Both the position numbers and the translations under genes were made by a program. 21,079 nucleotides of DNA from an uncultured Candidatus Saccharibacteria bacterium (GTDB lineage: Bacteria > Patescibacteria > Saccharimonadia > Saccharimonadales > UBA4665), in the NCBI GenBank assembly GCA_946482575.1, contig CAMLRZ010000016.1:1-21079 (forward strand), in the 5' to 3' direction. Below the pieces are notes generated by a model. It saw nothing but the letters and a program-made list of their open reading frames with translations, ran no database searches and had not been told where the DNA came from. Numbering within the stretch: the first letter of the stretch is position 1; the number at the start of each line of letters is the position of its first letter. Positions 11,549 to 18,593 of the stretch are shown here, piece after piece.

Positions 11549-13393
11549 ATGGAGTTACTTGTGCAACGGATTGTACACTTTTTTAGGGAATATAAACTTT
11601 TTAGTGGCGCACTTGCGGGCGCGCTTATTGCGTTAGTGCTAGACCTGCTTGGGTACGACACGGCCGCGCATTGGGTACTGGGTATTATTGCCGTTCTGGA
11701 ATTGATGCCTTTACTTTGGGGCATGTTACAGGACCTACGCATTGGCACCTACGGGGTCGATATTTTGGCAGCAACCGCCATTGCTACCTCTGTTATCATG
11801 CATGAATATTGGGCGGCAATCGTAATTGTTTTGATGCTCACAGGTGGCGAAAGCCTAGAAGATTACGCCGAAAAGCGTGCTTCGCGTGAGCTGGATGCAC
11901 TCCTGGATCGCGCTCCGCAGTTGGCGCACGTTATCCGTGGTCGTAAAGAAGTTGACGTGCGCGTCAGTGACGTGCGAGTTGGCGACAAACTGATTATTCG
12001 CCCGGGCGAAATCGTACCAGTGGACGCCGTCATTATTGAAGGCGTGGCCAGTTTTGATGAGTCCAGTCTTACAGGCGAAAGCCTGCCGCAAACGCACGAA
12101 GCAAATCACACCATCCTGAGTGGCACCATAAATTTGGACGGCGCAATTACCGCCAAAGCTGCGCACACTTCCGCCGACAGCCAATATGAACAAATTATTA
12201 AGCTGGTACAAGCAGCCAGCAAAAGCCAGACGCCATTTGTGCGACTGGCCGACCGCTACAGCATTCCCTTCACTATTGTCTCGTTTGGTATCGCCATTGC
12301 TGCGTGGGTGATTAGCGGCGAGTCGATTCGCTTTTTGGAAGTCTTGGTCGTAGCTACGCCATGTCCGTTGATTTTAGCCGCACCTATCGCTGTTATCTCG
12401 GGAATGAGCCGCGGTGCCAAACACGGTATTATTATGAAAACAGGATCAGCATTGGAGCGTCTAGCTCAAGCCAAAACCTTCGCTTTTGACAAGACGGGCA
12501 CGCTTACCAAAGGTGAACTGAGCGTAGACCGAGTCACTACCTACAACAAGCACACCAAAGACGAGGTTCTGCAGCTGGCTGCTGGCCTGGAGTCCAACTC
12601 CAACCACGTTGTAGCTCGCGCTATCGTTGCCAAGGCCACAAGCCAAAAGCTAGCTATCAAAAAAGCTAAACACGTTAAGGAAATTCCCGGCCAAGGTGTG
12701 GCAGCCACCGTAAGTGGCAAAGAAGTACTGGTGGGTCGCCTAACATTGCTCGAAAAAGAAGGCGTAAAGCTCCGCAGCGCTGCGGCAGATTCTGTGCAGC
12801 AAACAGCCGTCTTTGTGGCAATTAACGGCATTTTGGCGGGCACAATTACCCTTCGTGACGAAGTACGGAGCGAAACGCCAGGCACCATTAAACGCCTATT
12901 TGCGTCAGGCGTGCAGAATATCTTGATGGTTACGGGCGACAATCACACTACCGCGCAGACCATTGCCAAGCAAGTGGGAATTACTGACATAGTCGCCGAG
13001 GCTCTGCCAAAAGATAAAATTCTTGCCGTAGAAAAAGCCCCGCTCAAGCCAGTGGCATTTGTAGGCGATGGCATTAATGACGCACCGGTCTTAACGGCCA
13101 GCGACGTGGGCATTGCGCTCGGTGCCCGTGGCTCAACAGCCGCAAGCGAATCCGCTGATATTGTTATCATGCAAGACGACCTCGGCCGCGTAGCTTTGGG
13201 TGCAGAAATCGCCAAGCGAACGTTCTTTATTGCCAAGCAAAGCATTTTTATTGGCATCGGCCTGAGCGTCATTCTGATGCTGATATTTTCAACAGGCAAA
13301 TTCAAGCCTGTATACGGCGCGGTGATCCAGGAACTGGTTGACGTAGTCGTAATCTTTAACGCCCTACGTGCTCACCTTGGCAAACGTGCCTAA
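11549..13393 (+). CDS. P1B-type metal-transporting ATPase
   Basis: This 614-residue membrane ATPase should move a transition metal ion, driven by ATP. Visible elements are N-terminal helices (about 18-56 and 70-98), the actuator motif LTGESLP (174-180), the membrane metal site VVATPCPLILAAP with TPCP at 270-273, the phosphorylation site DKTGTLT (314-320), MVTGDNHT, and the hinge VGDGINDAPVL. There is no N-terminal heavy-metal-binding domain. The usual P1B nucleotide-binding HP motif appears as NSNHVVARAI, with Val in place of Pro. TPCP rather than CPC or SPC points away from ordinary Cu or Zn/Cd pumps; TPCP is associated with the P1B-5 type (Ni/Fe), but the hemerythrin-like tail of that group is absent. 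Two upstream in-frame ATGs (11444, 11519) are rejected because they precede the promoter or lie in the hairpin. Confidence 0.93.
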   Translation: MELLVQRIVHFFREYKLFSGALAGALIALVLDLLGYDTAAHWVLGIIAVLELMPLLWGMLQDLRIGTYGVDILAATAIATSVIMHEYWAAIVIVLMLTGGESLEDYAEKRASRELDALLDRAPQLAHVIRGRKEVDVRVSDVRVGDKLIIRPGEIVPVDAVIIEGVASFDESSLTGESLPQTHEANHTILSGTINLDGAITAKAAHTSADSQYEQIIKLVQAASKSQTPFVRLADRYSIPFTIVSFGIAIAAWVISGESIRFLEVLVVATPCPLILAAPIAVISGMSRGAKHGIIMKTGSALERLAQAKTFAFDKTGTLTKGELSVDRVTTYNKHTKDEVLQLAAGLESNSNHVVARAIVAKATSQKLAIKKAKHVKEIPGQGVAATVSGKEVLVGRLTLLEKEGVKLRSAAADSVQQTAVFVAINGILAGTITLRDEVRSETPGTIKRLFASGVQNILMVTGDNHTTAQTIAKQVGITDIVAEALPKDKILAVEKAPLKPVAFVGDGINDAPVLTASDVGIALGARGSTAASESADIVIMQDDLGRVALGAEIAKRTFFIAKQSIFIGIGLSVILMLIFSTGKFKPVYGAVIQELVDVVVIFNALRAHLGKRA

Positions 13394-13403
13394 TCTTCCT
13401 AGA

Positions 13404-15923
13404 TTAGTGTAGCGAAACTGAGACTTCGTTGTCGCCAACCGTAGGTGTAGGCGGTGTGAGTGATGTTGGTGCTGATGGCGTGGCAGGAGGTGGTGGTGTT
13501 GGGCCATTGCTCATCGGGCGAGCTTCTTGACTGAGGATGGTTTGTACGTCAGCAGCAGTAATACTGATCTGCTCGCCAGGCATTACTTGCCCCGCCAACA
13601 TACGTCGAGCCACAATATTCTCTACGGCCCGCTGCACAATACGGCGCATTGGGCGAGCGCCCATTCGCGGGTCGTACCCAGACTGCACCAGCAGACGCTT
13701 GGCATCAGCGTCAACCGCAACCGAAACTTTTTGCACTGCTAGCGTCTTGTTGATACCCGCCAAAATAAGGTCAATCACCTGCAGCAGTTCTTCTTGGTTA
13801 AGCGGTCGGAACAGTACGATTTCGTCAAAGCGGTTCAAAAATTCGGGGCGGAACTGGTTGCTACTAATCAGCTCATCAGTAAATTTCTGCTCAAAATCTT
13901 CCATTTTCCAGCCAGCATCAACGTATTGTCGGATACGATCAGCGCCAGCGTTGCTGGTAGCAATAATAATGGCGTCGCGGAAGCTGACTTCGCGGTTGTT
14001 AATGTCACGCAAAATACCCTCATCCAGTAATTGCAGCAAAGTGTTCAATACATTAGGGTGAGCCTTTTCGATCTCGTCCAGCAGAACCACGCTAAATGGT
14101 TGCCGGGAAATTTGCGCCGTAAGGCTGTGCGGATCGCTGGCGGCGTCGGCAATCAGACGGTTTACATCGCCAGGCTGGACATATTCGTTAAGATCCAAGC
14201 GCACCAAGTGCTCTTCACCGCCAAAATAGACGGCCGCCAACGCTTTGGAAAGCTCGGTCTTACCCACACCAGTAGGTCCCAGAAACAAGAATGTACCAAT
14301 GGGTCGCTGTTGGTTACGGACACCGGCGCGAGCACGGCGCAAGGCATCGCTCACCACTTGCACGGCACGCGTCTGGTTGATCATGCGCTGGTGAATGAGG
14401 TCTTCCAAATTGAGCAATGTTTGACGTTCCTCGGTGGTGTCGGCCGTGCCAACCTTAACACCGATGCTCTGTTCAATTGCTTGACGCACCGACGGCGCAT
14501 CTACCAGGCCGTGATCGGCAAAGCCGCCAGCTGATTCCAGCAATTGCAGCGCCTTGCCTGGCATCGCCTGGTCCTGCATGTAGCGATCAGCCAACCGATA
14601 CGCCTCGCGCAAAGCCTGATAGGTATAGTTAGCCTTTTGCTGATGCTCGATCATAATGAGCTGGTCTTCAATAATAAGCAGTGTGTCGTCTTCGCTGGTG
14701 GGCGCTACCATTACCCGGTTCATATACTGGGCCAACGCTGCATTGCGCTGCGAAATGCGCTGCCAGTGCTGCTCGTCCATGGCCATAATCATACGCAGAC
14801 CACCACCTTCTAGAACTGGCAAAAGGACATTGCTCAGGTCTACCGACCCGGTTCCCTCTTCAAAAAACAAATGAGCATCATCTAAGAAAAGGATGATGTT
14901 TTTAGCATTGTATGCTTCAAAGAATAACTGCTGTACCAAGCCTTCCAGCTCGCCACGACCATGCGCTTGGGCGATCAAAGACGAAGGGTCCAAGGCGAAT
15001 ACCTGCTGAAACTTCAGCTCCCGCGGCACGGTTGCGCCACCTATCATTAAGCGTTGCGCCAATGAGTGCACTAAAGTAGTTTTTCCAGACCCCAAAGGCC
15101 CTATAAGCACTGCGTTTTGACGGCCGCCTTGCGTAAACAAACCCATCATACGGTCTACAATTGTTTGATGCGCTTGCACATCACGCATCAAAAGCCCATT
15201 ACTTGTGATACGTTCGCTTATATTCATGCCGAACCGACTAAGCATCGGCGTGTAGCCGAATGACCAGTCGCGACCAATACCGCCGTCCTTTACGCGTTCT
15301 TTGTGCTGTGCAATCACATCTTGCAAGTGGTGGTACCACGCTACGCCTCGCGTAAGGTCTTCGCGGCCCAGCTGGAAGTGCGCCAACACTGCATCGGCAT
15401 TCGGTGTTGCCTCAATAATTGCCACCAGCACCGTAATAGCGCTGATTTCTTTCAATTGTAGATTTTGGCGAATTGTTTCGGCCTGTTGCCAGATGGTTTT
15501 GGTATCAAGTTGCACGTTCTCTGCAAGCTCTGCAAATAATCCGTGTGGCAAGCCAAAACGTATGGCAAAAAAGGTACCTTCGGGTGTTTTAAATGCGGCG
15601 TCTATCAGATCTTTGAGCGTATAATTTTTGGGTAGATTACCCAACATGGTTGTTGCCAAAACATCGTCCACAGAACGCGGCTGGGCAGCAGGAGGATTCG
15701 TTTTGAGTTCGTTTTTGGCCCAGACGCCCAGCATAAACAGTGGGCCCGCAACGCACAGCAGTAACATTCCGGCCGCCACGCCGGTCCACCATAAATATGC
15801 AGCCGCGGCTAGCGACAAAATGAGCATAATCGTACGGAGCATCTGCATTGGAGGCGACAATAACAGATGCCCCATGCGTGCTTTTTGGGCACGCAAACTT
15901 TGAAGGTTAACGTCCGAATTCAT
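13404..15923 (-). CDS. Membrane-anchored ClpC-like AAA+ ATPase with two AAA modules
   Basis: The protein has 839 residues. Hydrophobic segments at about 30-48 and 51-67 anchor it. Residues 85-215 form a helical region in the place of the Clp N-domain, which is not recognisable as such. AAA module 1 has Walker A GPLGSGKT (275-282) and Walker B ILFLDDAH (344-351), with Asp where Clp proteins have the catalytic Glu. Module 2 has Walker A GPTGVGKT (549-556), Walker B VVLLDEIEKAH (612-622), sensor TSNAG, arginine-finger FLNRFDEI and the small domain GYDPRMGARPMRRIVQ. A ClpB-type middle domain and the IGF/LGF loop for ClpP docking are not seen. The last 35 residues are Pro/Thr-rich. The ATG at 15923 overlaps the upstream stop as TAATG, so translation is coupled. 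It is probably an unfoldase or remodelling factor at the membrane. Confidence 0.9.
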   Translation of the reverse strand: MNSDVNLQSLRAQKARMGHLLLSPPMQMLRTIMLILSLAAAAYLWWTGVAAGMLLLCVAGPLFMLGVWAKNELKTNPPAAQPRSVDDVLATTMLGNLPKNYTLKDLIDAAFKTPEGTFFAIRFGLPHGLFAELAENVQLDTKTIWQQAETIRQNLQLKEISAITVLVAIIEATPNADAVLAHFQLGREDLTRGVAWYHHLQDVIAQHKERVKDGGIGRDWSFGYTPMLSRFGMNISERITSNGLLMRDVQAHQTIVDRMMGLFTQGGRQNAVLIGPLGSGKTTLVHSLAQRLMIGGATVPRELKFQQVFALDPSSLIAQAHGRGELEGLVQQLFFEAYNAKNIILFLDDAHLFFEEGTGSVDLSNVLLPVLEGGGLRMIMAMDEQHWQRISQRNAALAQYMNRVMVAPTSEDDTLLIIEDQLIMIEHQQKANYTYQALREAYRLADRYMQDQAMPGKALQLLESAGGFADHGLVDAPSVRQAIEQSIGVKVGTADTTEERQTLLNLEDLIHQRMINQTRAVQVVSDALRRARAGVRNQQRPIGTFLFLGPTGVGKTELSKALAAVYFGGEEHLVRLDLNEYVQPGDVNRLIADAASDPHSLTAQISRQPFSVVLLDEIEKAHPNVLNTLLQLLDEGILRDINNREVSFRDAIIIATSNAGADRIRQYVDAGWKMEDFEQKFTDELISSNQFRPEFLNRFDEIVLFRPLNQEELLQVIDLILAGINKTLAVQKVSVAVDADAKRLLVQSGYDPRMGARPMRRIVQRAVENIVARRMLAGQVMPGEQISITAADVQTILSQEARPMSNGPTPPPPATPSAPTSLTPPTPTVGDNEVSVSLH

Positions 15924-16297
15924 TAGTGAGCCCATCCCAAGGCAAAGCCCACAATACCAATAAGCGGTAAGAGCGGTACAACCGGCCACAAAATTAACTG
16001 CACAAAACCAACTATGATCAAGACGGCGCTGCTCAGTAACCCCAAAACAATAAACAGCGACCGCACAAAGGCGCCAAAAAATCGGGAAAAAGTTCGATCA
16101 GCCCAGGCGCGCATTTTGACGTCCATTGCACCTCGCACGGAGCCTGCTGAAATCTGGCGGAAAGGGTCAAACAACGTACGGAACAAAAGCCCTACCGAAA
16201 AGAAGTCTAGGCAGCGGTCAACGCGTCGCTCAATTTGTTGGGCGAGGTTCTTCCAGGCCGTGGTATACCACCACGAGAAAAGCGCTAGTGCGAGCAT
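15923..16297 (-). CDS. Small membrane protein co-translated with the AAA+ protein
   Basis: The protein has 124 residues. An aromatic N-terminus (LALALFSWWYTTAWKN) is followed by a basic amphipathic stretch (QQIERRVDRCLDFFSVGLLFRTLFDPFRQ) and two hydrophobic segments at about 78-98 and 100-122. It belongs to no family I can name. Its stop overlaps the ATG of the AAA+ gene (TAATG), so the two are probably partners, for example a membrane adaptor and its ATPase. The ATG at 16297 has TATAAT 6 nt upstream and no ribosome binding site. Confidence 0.85.
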   Translation of the reverse strand: MLALALFSWWYTTAWKNLAQQIERRVDRCLDFFSVGLLFRTLFDPFRQISAGSVRGAMDVKMRAWADRTFSRFFGAFVRSLFIVLGLLSSAVLIIVGFVQLILWPVVPLLPLIGIVGFALGWAH

Positions 16298-16303
16298 GAC
16301 CTC

Positions 16304-16309
16304 ATTATA
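16304..16309 (-). promoter_or_regulatory. Extended -10 of the membrane protein/AAA+ operon, leaderless
   Basis: Minus-strand TGCTATAAT, hexamer 6 nt from the ATG at 16297. It lies in the short gap after the kinase gene, so this operon has its own promoter. Confidence 0.7.
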
Positions 16310-16325
16310 GCATTAGCGCTTGCGT

Positions 16326-16955
16326 TTACGCAGTGCCTCCAAGTAATAATGCAATAAGTACTGGCATAATCATATTATCTGATCCATTCACTGCCACATT
16401 TTCGGTAATAGTGGCCAGTACCGGAATAGCAAACAGGTTCATGATACCCGCTGAATTAGATGTAAGCGTAACGTACAGGGTCATTACCAGCACCGACGTA
16501 GTAAAAAACGCTGCTGTACCAGCAACGCTCTTTGTCTTTCCAAACACCTTATATTGATTGCGCTCCCCGTACAATAAACCAATAATTGCCGCCAGCGCGT
16601 CCCCAATGCTCAGACATAGCATAGCGGCCATAAAAATCTCGGCACTACTACTAATAAATGCCAAAATGCCAATAACCAGTGCAAAGCTAATTTCGCCAAA
16701 TGCACGGCGCGGCACCGTATGGATAGACTTAAAAATTGTAAATTTAACAGATATGATAACGACTATTAAAAATGCCAGACTCAGGAGTTTTATTTCGCGC
16801 CACGAAAGAAAGAATGGCCAGAAGGCCACGAATGTACCCACCAGCATGTGAACGAATTTACGGGTTAGCTCGGCATGTAAATTAGTGTGACGCGCCAGAT
16901 GCTCGGCAATAAGCAAGACAAGCAGCACACCAATAATGGTCAAAATAAGCGCCAT
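16326..16955 (-). CDS. Dolichol/phytol kinase-like CTP-dependent membrane enzyme
   Basis: This is a 209-residue protein with about seven membrane helices. The family pattern of the phosphatidate cytidylyltransferase/dolichol kinase/phytol kinase group is visible: ELTRKFVHMLVGTFVAFWPFF (29-49), a SIGDALAAIIGLLYGERN region (115-132), KVFGKTKSVAGTAAFF (about 134-149), and near the C-terminus ENVAVNGSDNMIMPVL, matching the conserved E...G-DN motif. These enzymes phosphorylate a long-chain isoprenoid alcohol with CTP or transfer CMP to a lipid phosphate; which substrate applies is not visible. A polyprenol kinase role in lipid-carrier salvage would suit a cell-wall-making, lipid-scavenging bacterium, but this is inference. 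The ATG is 6 nt from a TACAAT and there is no ribosome binding site. Confidence 0.85.
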   Translation of the reverse strand: MALILTIIGVLLVLLIAEHLARHTNLHAELTRKFVHMLVGTFVAFWPFFLSWREIKLLSLAFLIVVIISVKFTIFKSIHTVPRRAFGEISFALVIGILAFISSSAEIFMAAMLCLSIGDALAAIIGLLYGERNQYKVFGKTKSVAGTAAFFTTSVLVMTLYVTLTSNSAGIMNLFAIPVLATITENVAVNGSDNMIMPVLIALLLGGTA

Positions 16956-16961
16956 AGGCTC

Positions 16962-16967
16962 ATTGTA
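16962..16967 (-). promoter_or_regulatory. -10 box of the kinase gene, leaderless
   Basis: Minus-strand TACAAT, 6 nt before the ATG. The 15-nt stretch TACAATGAGCCTATG is identical to that of the DUF1653 gene at 9953. Confidence 0.6.
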
Positions 16968-17009
16968 CTGCTGGTTGCCTCCGTTTCATACGGTGTTGTG
17001 CACTTTACA

Positions 17010-17031
17010 TGGTCGGGGTGGCGGGATTTGA
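17010..17031 (-). repeat. Second copy of the tRNA-Pro(CGG) 3' end
   Basis: These 22 bp repeat 17137-17158 exactly. On the minus strand they correspond to part of the T-loop, the 3' T-stem, the 3' acceptor strand, discriminator A and CCA. The copy lies 127 bp downstream of the same sequence in the tRNA gene. An 8-bp hairpin, GAATCAAC/GTTGATTC (17046-17064), lies between. No other tRNA parts are present, so this is a fragment. Confidence 0.8.
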
Positions 17032-17098
17032 TTCTGGCTGACTGTCGAATCAACGCCGTTGATTCTCCGTAAATTATTCAAACCCCTATCAACCAATA

Positions 17099-17137
17099 AA
17101 CCCACTAGAACCATCCAAAAGATGGCACTAGTGGGTT
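17099..17137 (-). terminator. tRNA-Pro(CGG) terminator
   Basis: On the minus strand AACCCACTAG and CTAGTGGGTT pair over 10 bp, with CCATC/GATGG inside, followed by TTTATT. The stem begins at the terminal A of the tRNA's CCA. Confidence 0.85.
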
Positions 17138-17213
17138 GGTCGGGGTGGCGGGATTTGAACCCACGACCTCTGCGTCCCGAACGCAGCGCGCTACCAAGCT
17201 GCGCCACACCCCG
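17137..17213 (-). tRNA. tRNA-Pro (anticodon CGG)
   Basis: A complete 77-nt cloverleaf on the minus strand: acceptor CGGGGTG/CACCCCG, anticodon stem CTGCG/CGCAG with loop TTCGGGA (anticodon CGG, reads CCG), T-loop TTCAAAT, and encoded CCA. TGATAGCAT (hexamer 17223-17228) about 9 nt upstream is a possible weak extended -10. Confidence 0.96.
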
Positions 17214-17245
17214 ATGCCATGTATGCTATCACATCCAGGCCGGGG

Positions 17246-17764
17246 CTAGGAAGCGCCGTTAATTGGCGGTTCGCGACGGATACGCTCTACTGTTAGGTAG
17301 CCTAAGGGATCCGCTTCATCGTCTGTCCACGTGCCGTTCGCAATAGCTTGACGAGCAATCTCGCTGGCTGCCGAAAATACCATCTCGTCTGACTGCCCCT
17401 CTACCCGTCGCGTTAAGCATCGCTTGATAACTCGAGTAGCTCCTTGCGGATCGCCACCCCATAAATTTGTCACTACGGATAACATGCTCAGTACGTCATT
17501 CGGGTCTTTACTGCAGGCAAACTCCTCGTACAAGTCTGCCGCTCCGCCAATGTTGGTGTACAACGATCGCTCCGGATACAACGCCAAAGCGTGACGCAGA
17601 TGGTTATAGAGTTTGCTTCGAATTGGGTCTTCGGCCAGATGTCCTTTGTATAAGTCCTGATGCGCTTCCACTACTGCGTGGGGCGGCACTTGATCAAACC
17701 AATCAAGATACAGCGATACTTCTTGAGGTAGCTGTTGTTCGGGATACGAGCTCTCTATCTCCAT
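17246..17764 (-). CDS. Hypothetical protein, 172 residues
   Basis: I do not recognise this protein. It is soluble, slightly acidic and largely helical, with no signal peptide or membrane helix. Segments include [44 protein letters not shown], a [19 protein letters not shown] helix pair, and [30 protein letters not shown], so an all-helical repeat-like fold is plausible. The ATG at 17764 is 8 nt from an extended -10 (TGTTACAAT) and there is no ribosome binding site. It lies between two tRNA-Pro genes on the same strand. Codon use is like the host genes, and the initiation signal supports it as real. Confidence 0.75.
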   Translation of the reverse strand: MEIESSYPEQQLPQEVSLYLDWFDQVPPHAVVEAHQDLYKGHLAEDPIRSKLYNHLRHALALYPERSLYTNIGGAADLYEEFACSKDPNDVLSMLSVVTNLWGGDPQGATRVIKRCLTRRVEGQSDEMVFSAASEIARQAIANGTWTDDEADPLGYLTVERIRREPPINGAS

Positions 17765-17772
17765 GCGCCCCT

Positions 17773-17778
17773 ATTGTA
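17773..17778 (-). promoter_or_regulatory. Extended -10 of the gene at 17764
   Basis: Minus-strand TGTTACAAT, with the hexamer 8 nt from the ATG, so the mRNA is leaderless or nearly so. Confidence 0.55.
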
Positions 17779-17850
17779 ACAGGAGTACGTGACATTTGCG
17801 CCAGCATATATCACGCCGTTGGCTCGCCACATATTTAAGCATACGCAAAC

Positions 17851-17888
17851 AAAGAAAAGAGCCTGACAAATGCCAAGCTCTTTTCTTT
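17851..17888 (-). terminator. tRNA-Pro(TGG) terminator
   Basis: A perfect 12-bp stem, AAAGAAAAGAGC/GCTCTTTTCTTT (17877-17888 and 17851-17862 on the plus strand), with a 14-nt loop. The stem starts at the last base of the tRNA's CCA and is T-rich on its 3' side in the minus direction. Confidence 0.85.
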
Positions 17889-17964
17889 GGTCGGGGATAA
17901 AGGACTCGAACCTTCGACCTCGCGGTCCCAAACCGCGCGCGCTAGCCAACTGCGCCAATCCCCG
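17888..17964 (-). tRNA. tRNA-Pro (anticodon TGG)
   Basis: A complete 77-nt cloverleaf on the minus strand: acceptor CGGGGAT/ATCCCCG-type pairing, anticodon stem CGCGG/CCGCG with loop TTTGGGA (anticodon TGG), T-loop TTCGAGT, and encoded CCA. It differs from the CGG isoacceptor at 17137 in all arms. Confidence 0.95.
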
Positions 17965-17981
17965 TAAGGGTTACTGCTGCA

Positions 17982-17987
17982 ATTATA
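17982..17987 (-). promoter_or_regulatory. tRNA-Pro(TGG) extended -10 box
   Basis: Minus-strand TGGTATAAT, 17 nt before the tRNA 5' end. Confidence 0.6.
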
Positions 17988-18029
17988 CCAGAAACTTTTT
18001 GAATTACCAGAGGTTACTTGGGGGGGGAA

Positions 18030-18083
18030 CGACAGCAAAATGCAAAAAGCTCCAAAGGAGCCTCAAAATGCACAATGCTGTCG
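18030..18083 (-). terminator. Nested hairpin terminator of the GC-rich membrane protein gene
   Basis: In the minus direction GCTCC-TTT-GGAGC is followed by TTTTTGCATTTT, a plausible intrinsic terminator. A wider stem, CGACAGC/GCTGTCG (18030-18036 and 18077-18083), encloses it. TGCATTTT occurs on both sides of the inner hairpin. A run of eight G lies just beyond at 18020-18027. The rest of 17988-18161 shows no gene. Confidence 0.65.
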
Positions 18084-18161
18084 CCCAGGTTGCTGGAGCT
18101 CCCCAGTTGATGATGCCAAATAGGCTTGTTTGTCCGCGGTCATCCACAGCGTGTCTACAGC

Positions 18162-18485
18162 CTACGGCCAGGTCGCGATGACTTCGTCGCCCACCTTGGC
18201 CTCGATCTTGCGGATGTCGCCCTCCACCGGGCAACGACCGTTACAGGTCTTGACGATGCCGCTCTGGAACGTCACCACCAGCTTGACGTTGTTGCGCTGC
18301 GCCTCTTCGTCGGGGATGAAGGCGGTGGGGTTCTTGCCGCTCTTGTCCACGCGAACCACGTAGTTGCCCTTGGGCGTCTCGAAGGTGTTACTGGATCCCC
18401 GGAAGAGGTCCGGATACGCGATCCAGAGTCCACCGAGCACCAGGAGGGCGGCCACCAGCCACAATGCGATCTTGCGAAGCTTCAT
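18162..18485 (-). CDS. GC-rich gene for a membrane-anchored small protein
   Basis: I do not recognise this 107-residue protein. Residues 1-23 (MKLRKIALWLVAALLVLGGL) are a signal anchor with a basic start; no lipobox or clear cleavage site is seen. The exported part contains FETPKGNYVVRVDKSGKNP, VKLVVTFQSGIVKTCNGRCPVEGD with a CNGRC pair that could form a disulfide, and a C-terminal KVGDEVIATW beta-like end. Third codon positions are strongly G/C, unlike the neighbours but like the gene at 10804. The ATG at 18485 is chosen because the -10 (18529-18534) lies inside any longer version; the best ribosome-binding match, AGAAG at 10 nt, is weak. A nested terminator follows. Recent transfer is inferred. 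Confidence 0.7.
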   Translation of the reverse strand: MKLRKIALWLVAALLVLGGLWIAYPDLFRGSSNTFETPKGNYVVRVDKSGKNPTAFIPDEEAQRNNVKLVVTFQSGIVKTCNGRCPVEGDIRKIEAKVGDEVIATWP

Positions 18486-18528
18486 AGTTATGACACTTCT
18501 TTCCTCAGAGGGGTACTGCGACCGCGTC

Positions 18529-18534
18529 ATTATA
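18529..18534 (-). promoter_or_regulatory. Extended -10 of the GC-rich membrane protein gene
   Basis: Minus-strand TGGTATAAT, predicting a leader of about 37 nt to the ATG at 18485. It is divergent from the promoter at 18578. Confidence 0.55.
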
Positions 18535-18577
18535 CCAGTTACTTCTGTTGACATCTACCGTTTCCCGATTTTATTGC

Positions 18578-18583
18578 TATAAT
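18578..18583 (+). promoter_or_regulatory. Extended -10 of the ABC1 kinase operon
   Basis: TGCTATAAT lies 10 nt before the ATG of the first small membrane protein. No matched -35 is seen at normal spacing (a TTGACA at 18549-18554 is too far). Confidence 0.6.
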
Positions 18584-18593
18584 GTAGACAGAG

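Noticed and set aside
17755..18038. Open frames across tRNA-Pro(TGG), with GLGPRGRRFESF-like sequence
   Set aside because: Translation of a tRNA gene; no start signal and no family beyond tRNA artefacts.
18549..18583. TTGACA at 18549-18554 as -35 for TATAAT at 18578
   Set aside because: The spacer is about 23-24 bp, too long; the extended TGC motif explains the -10 instead.
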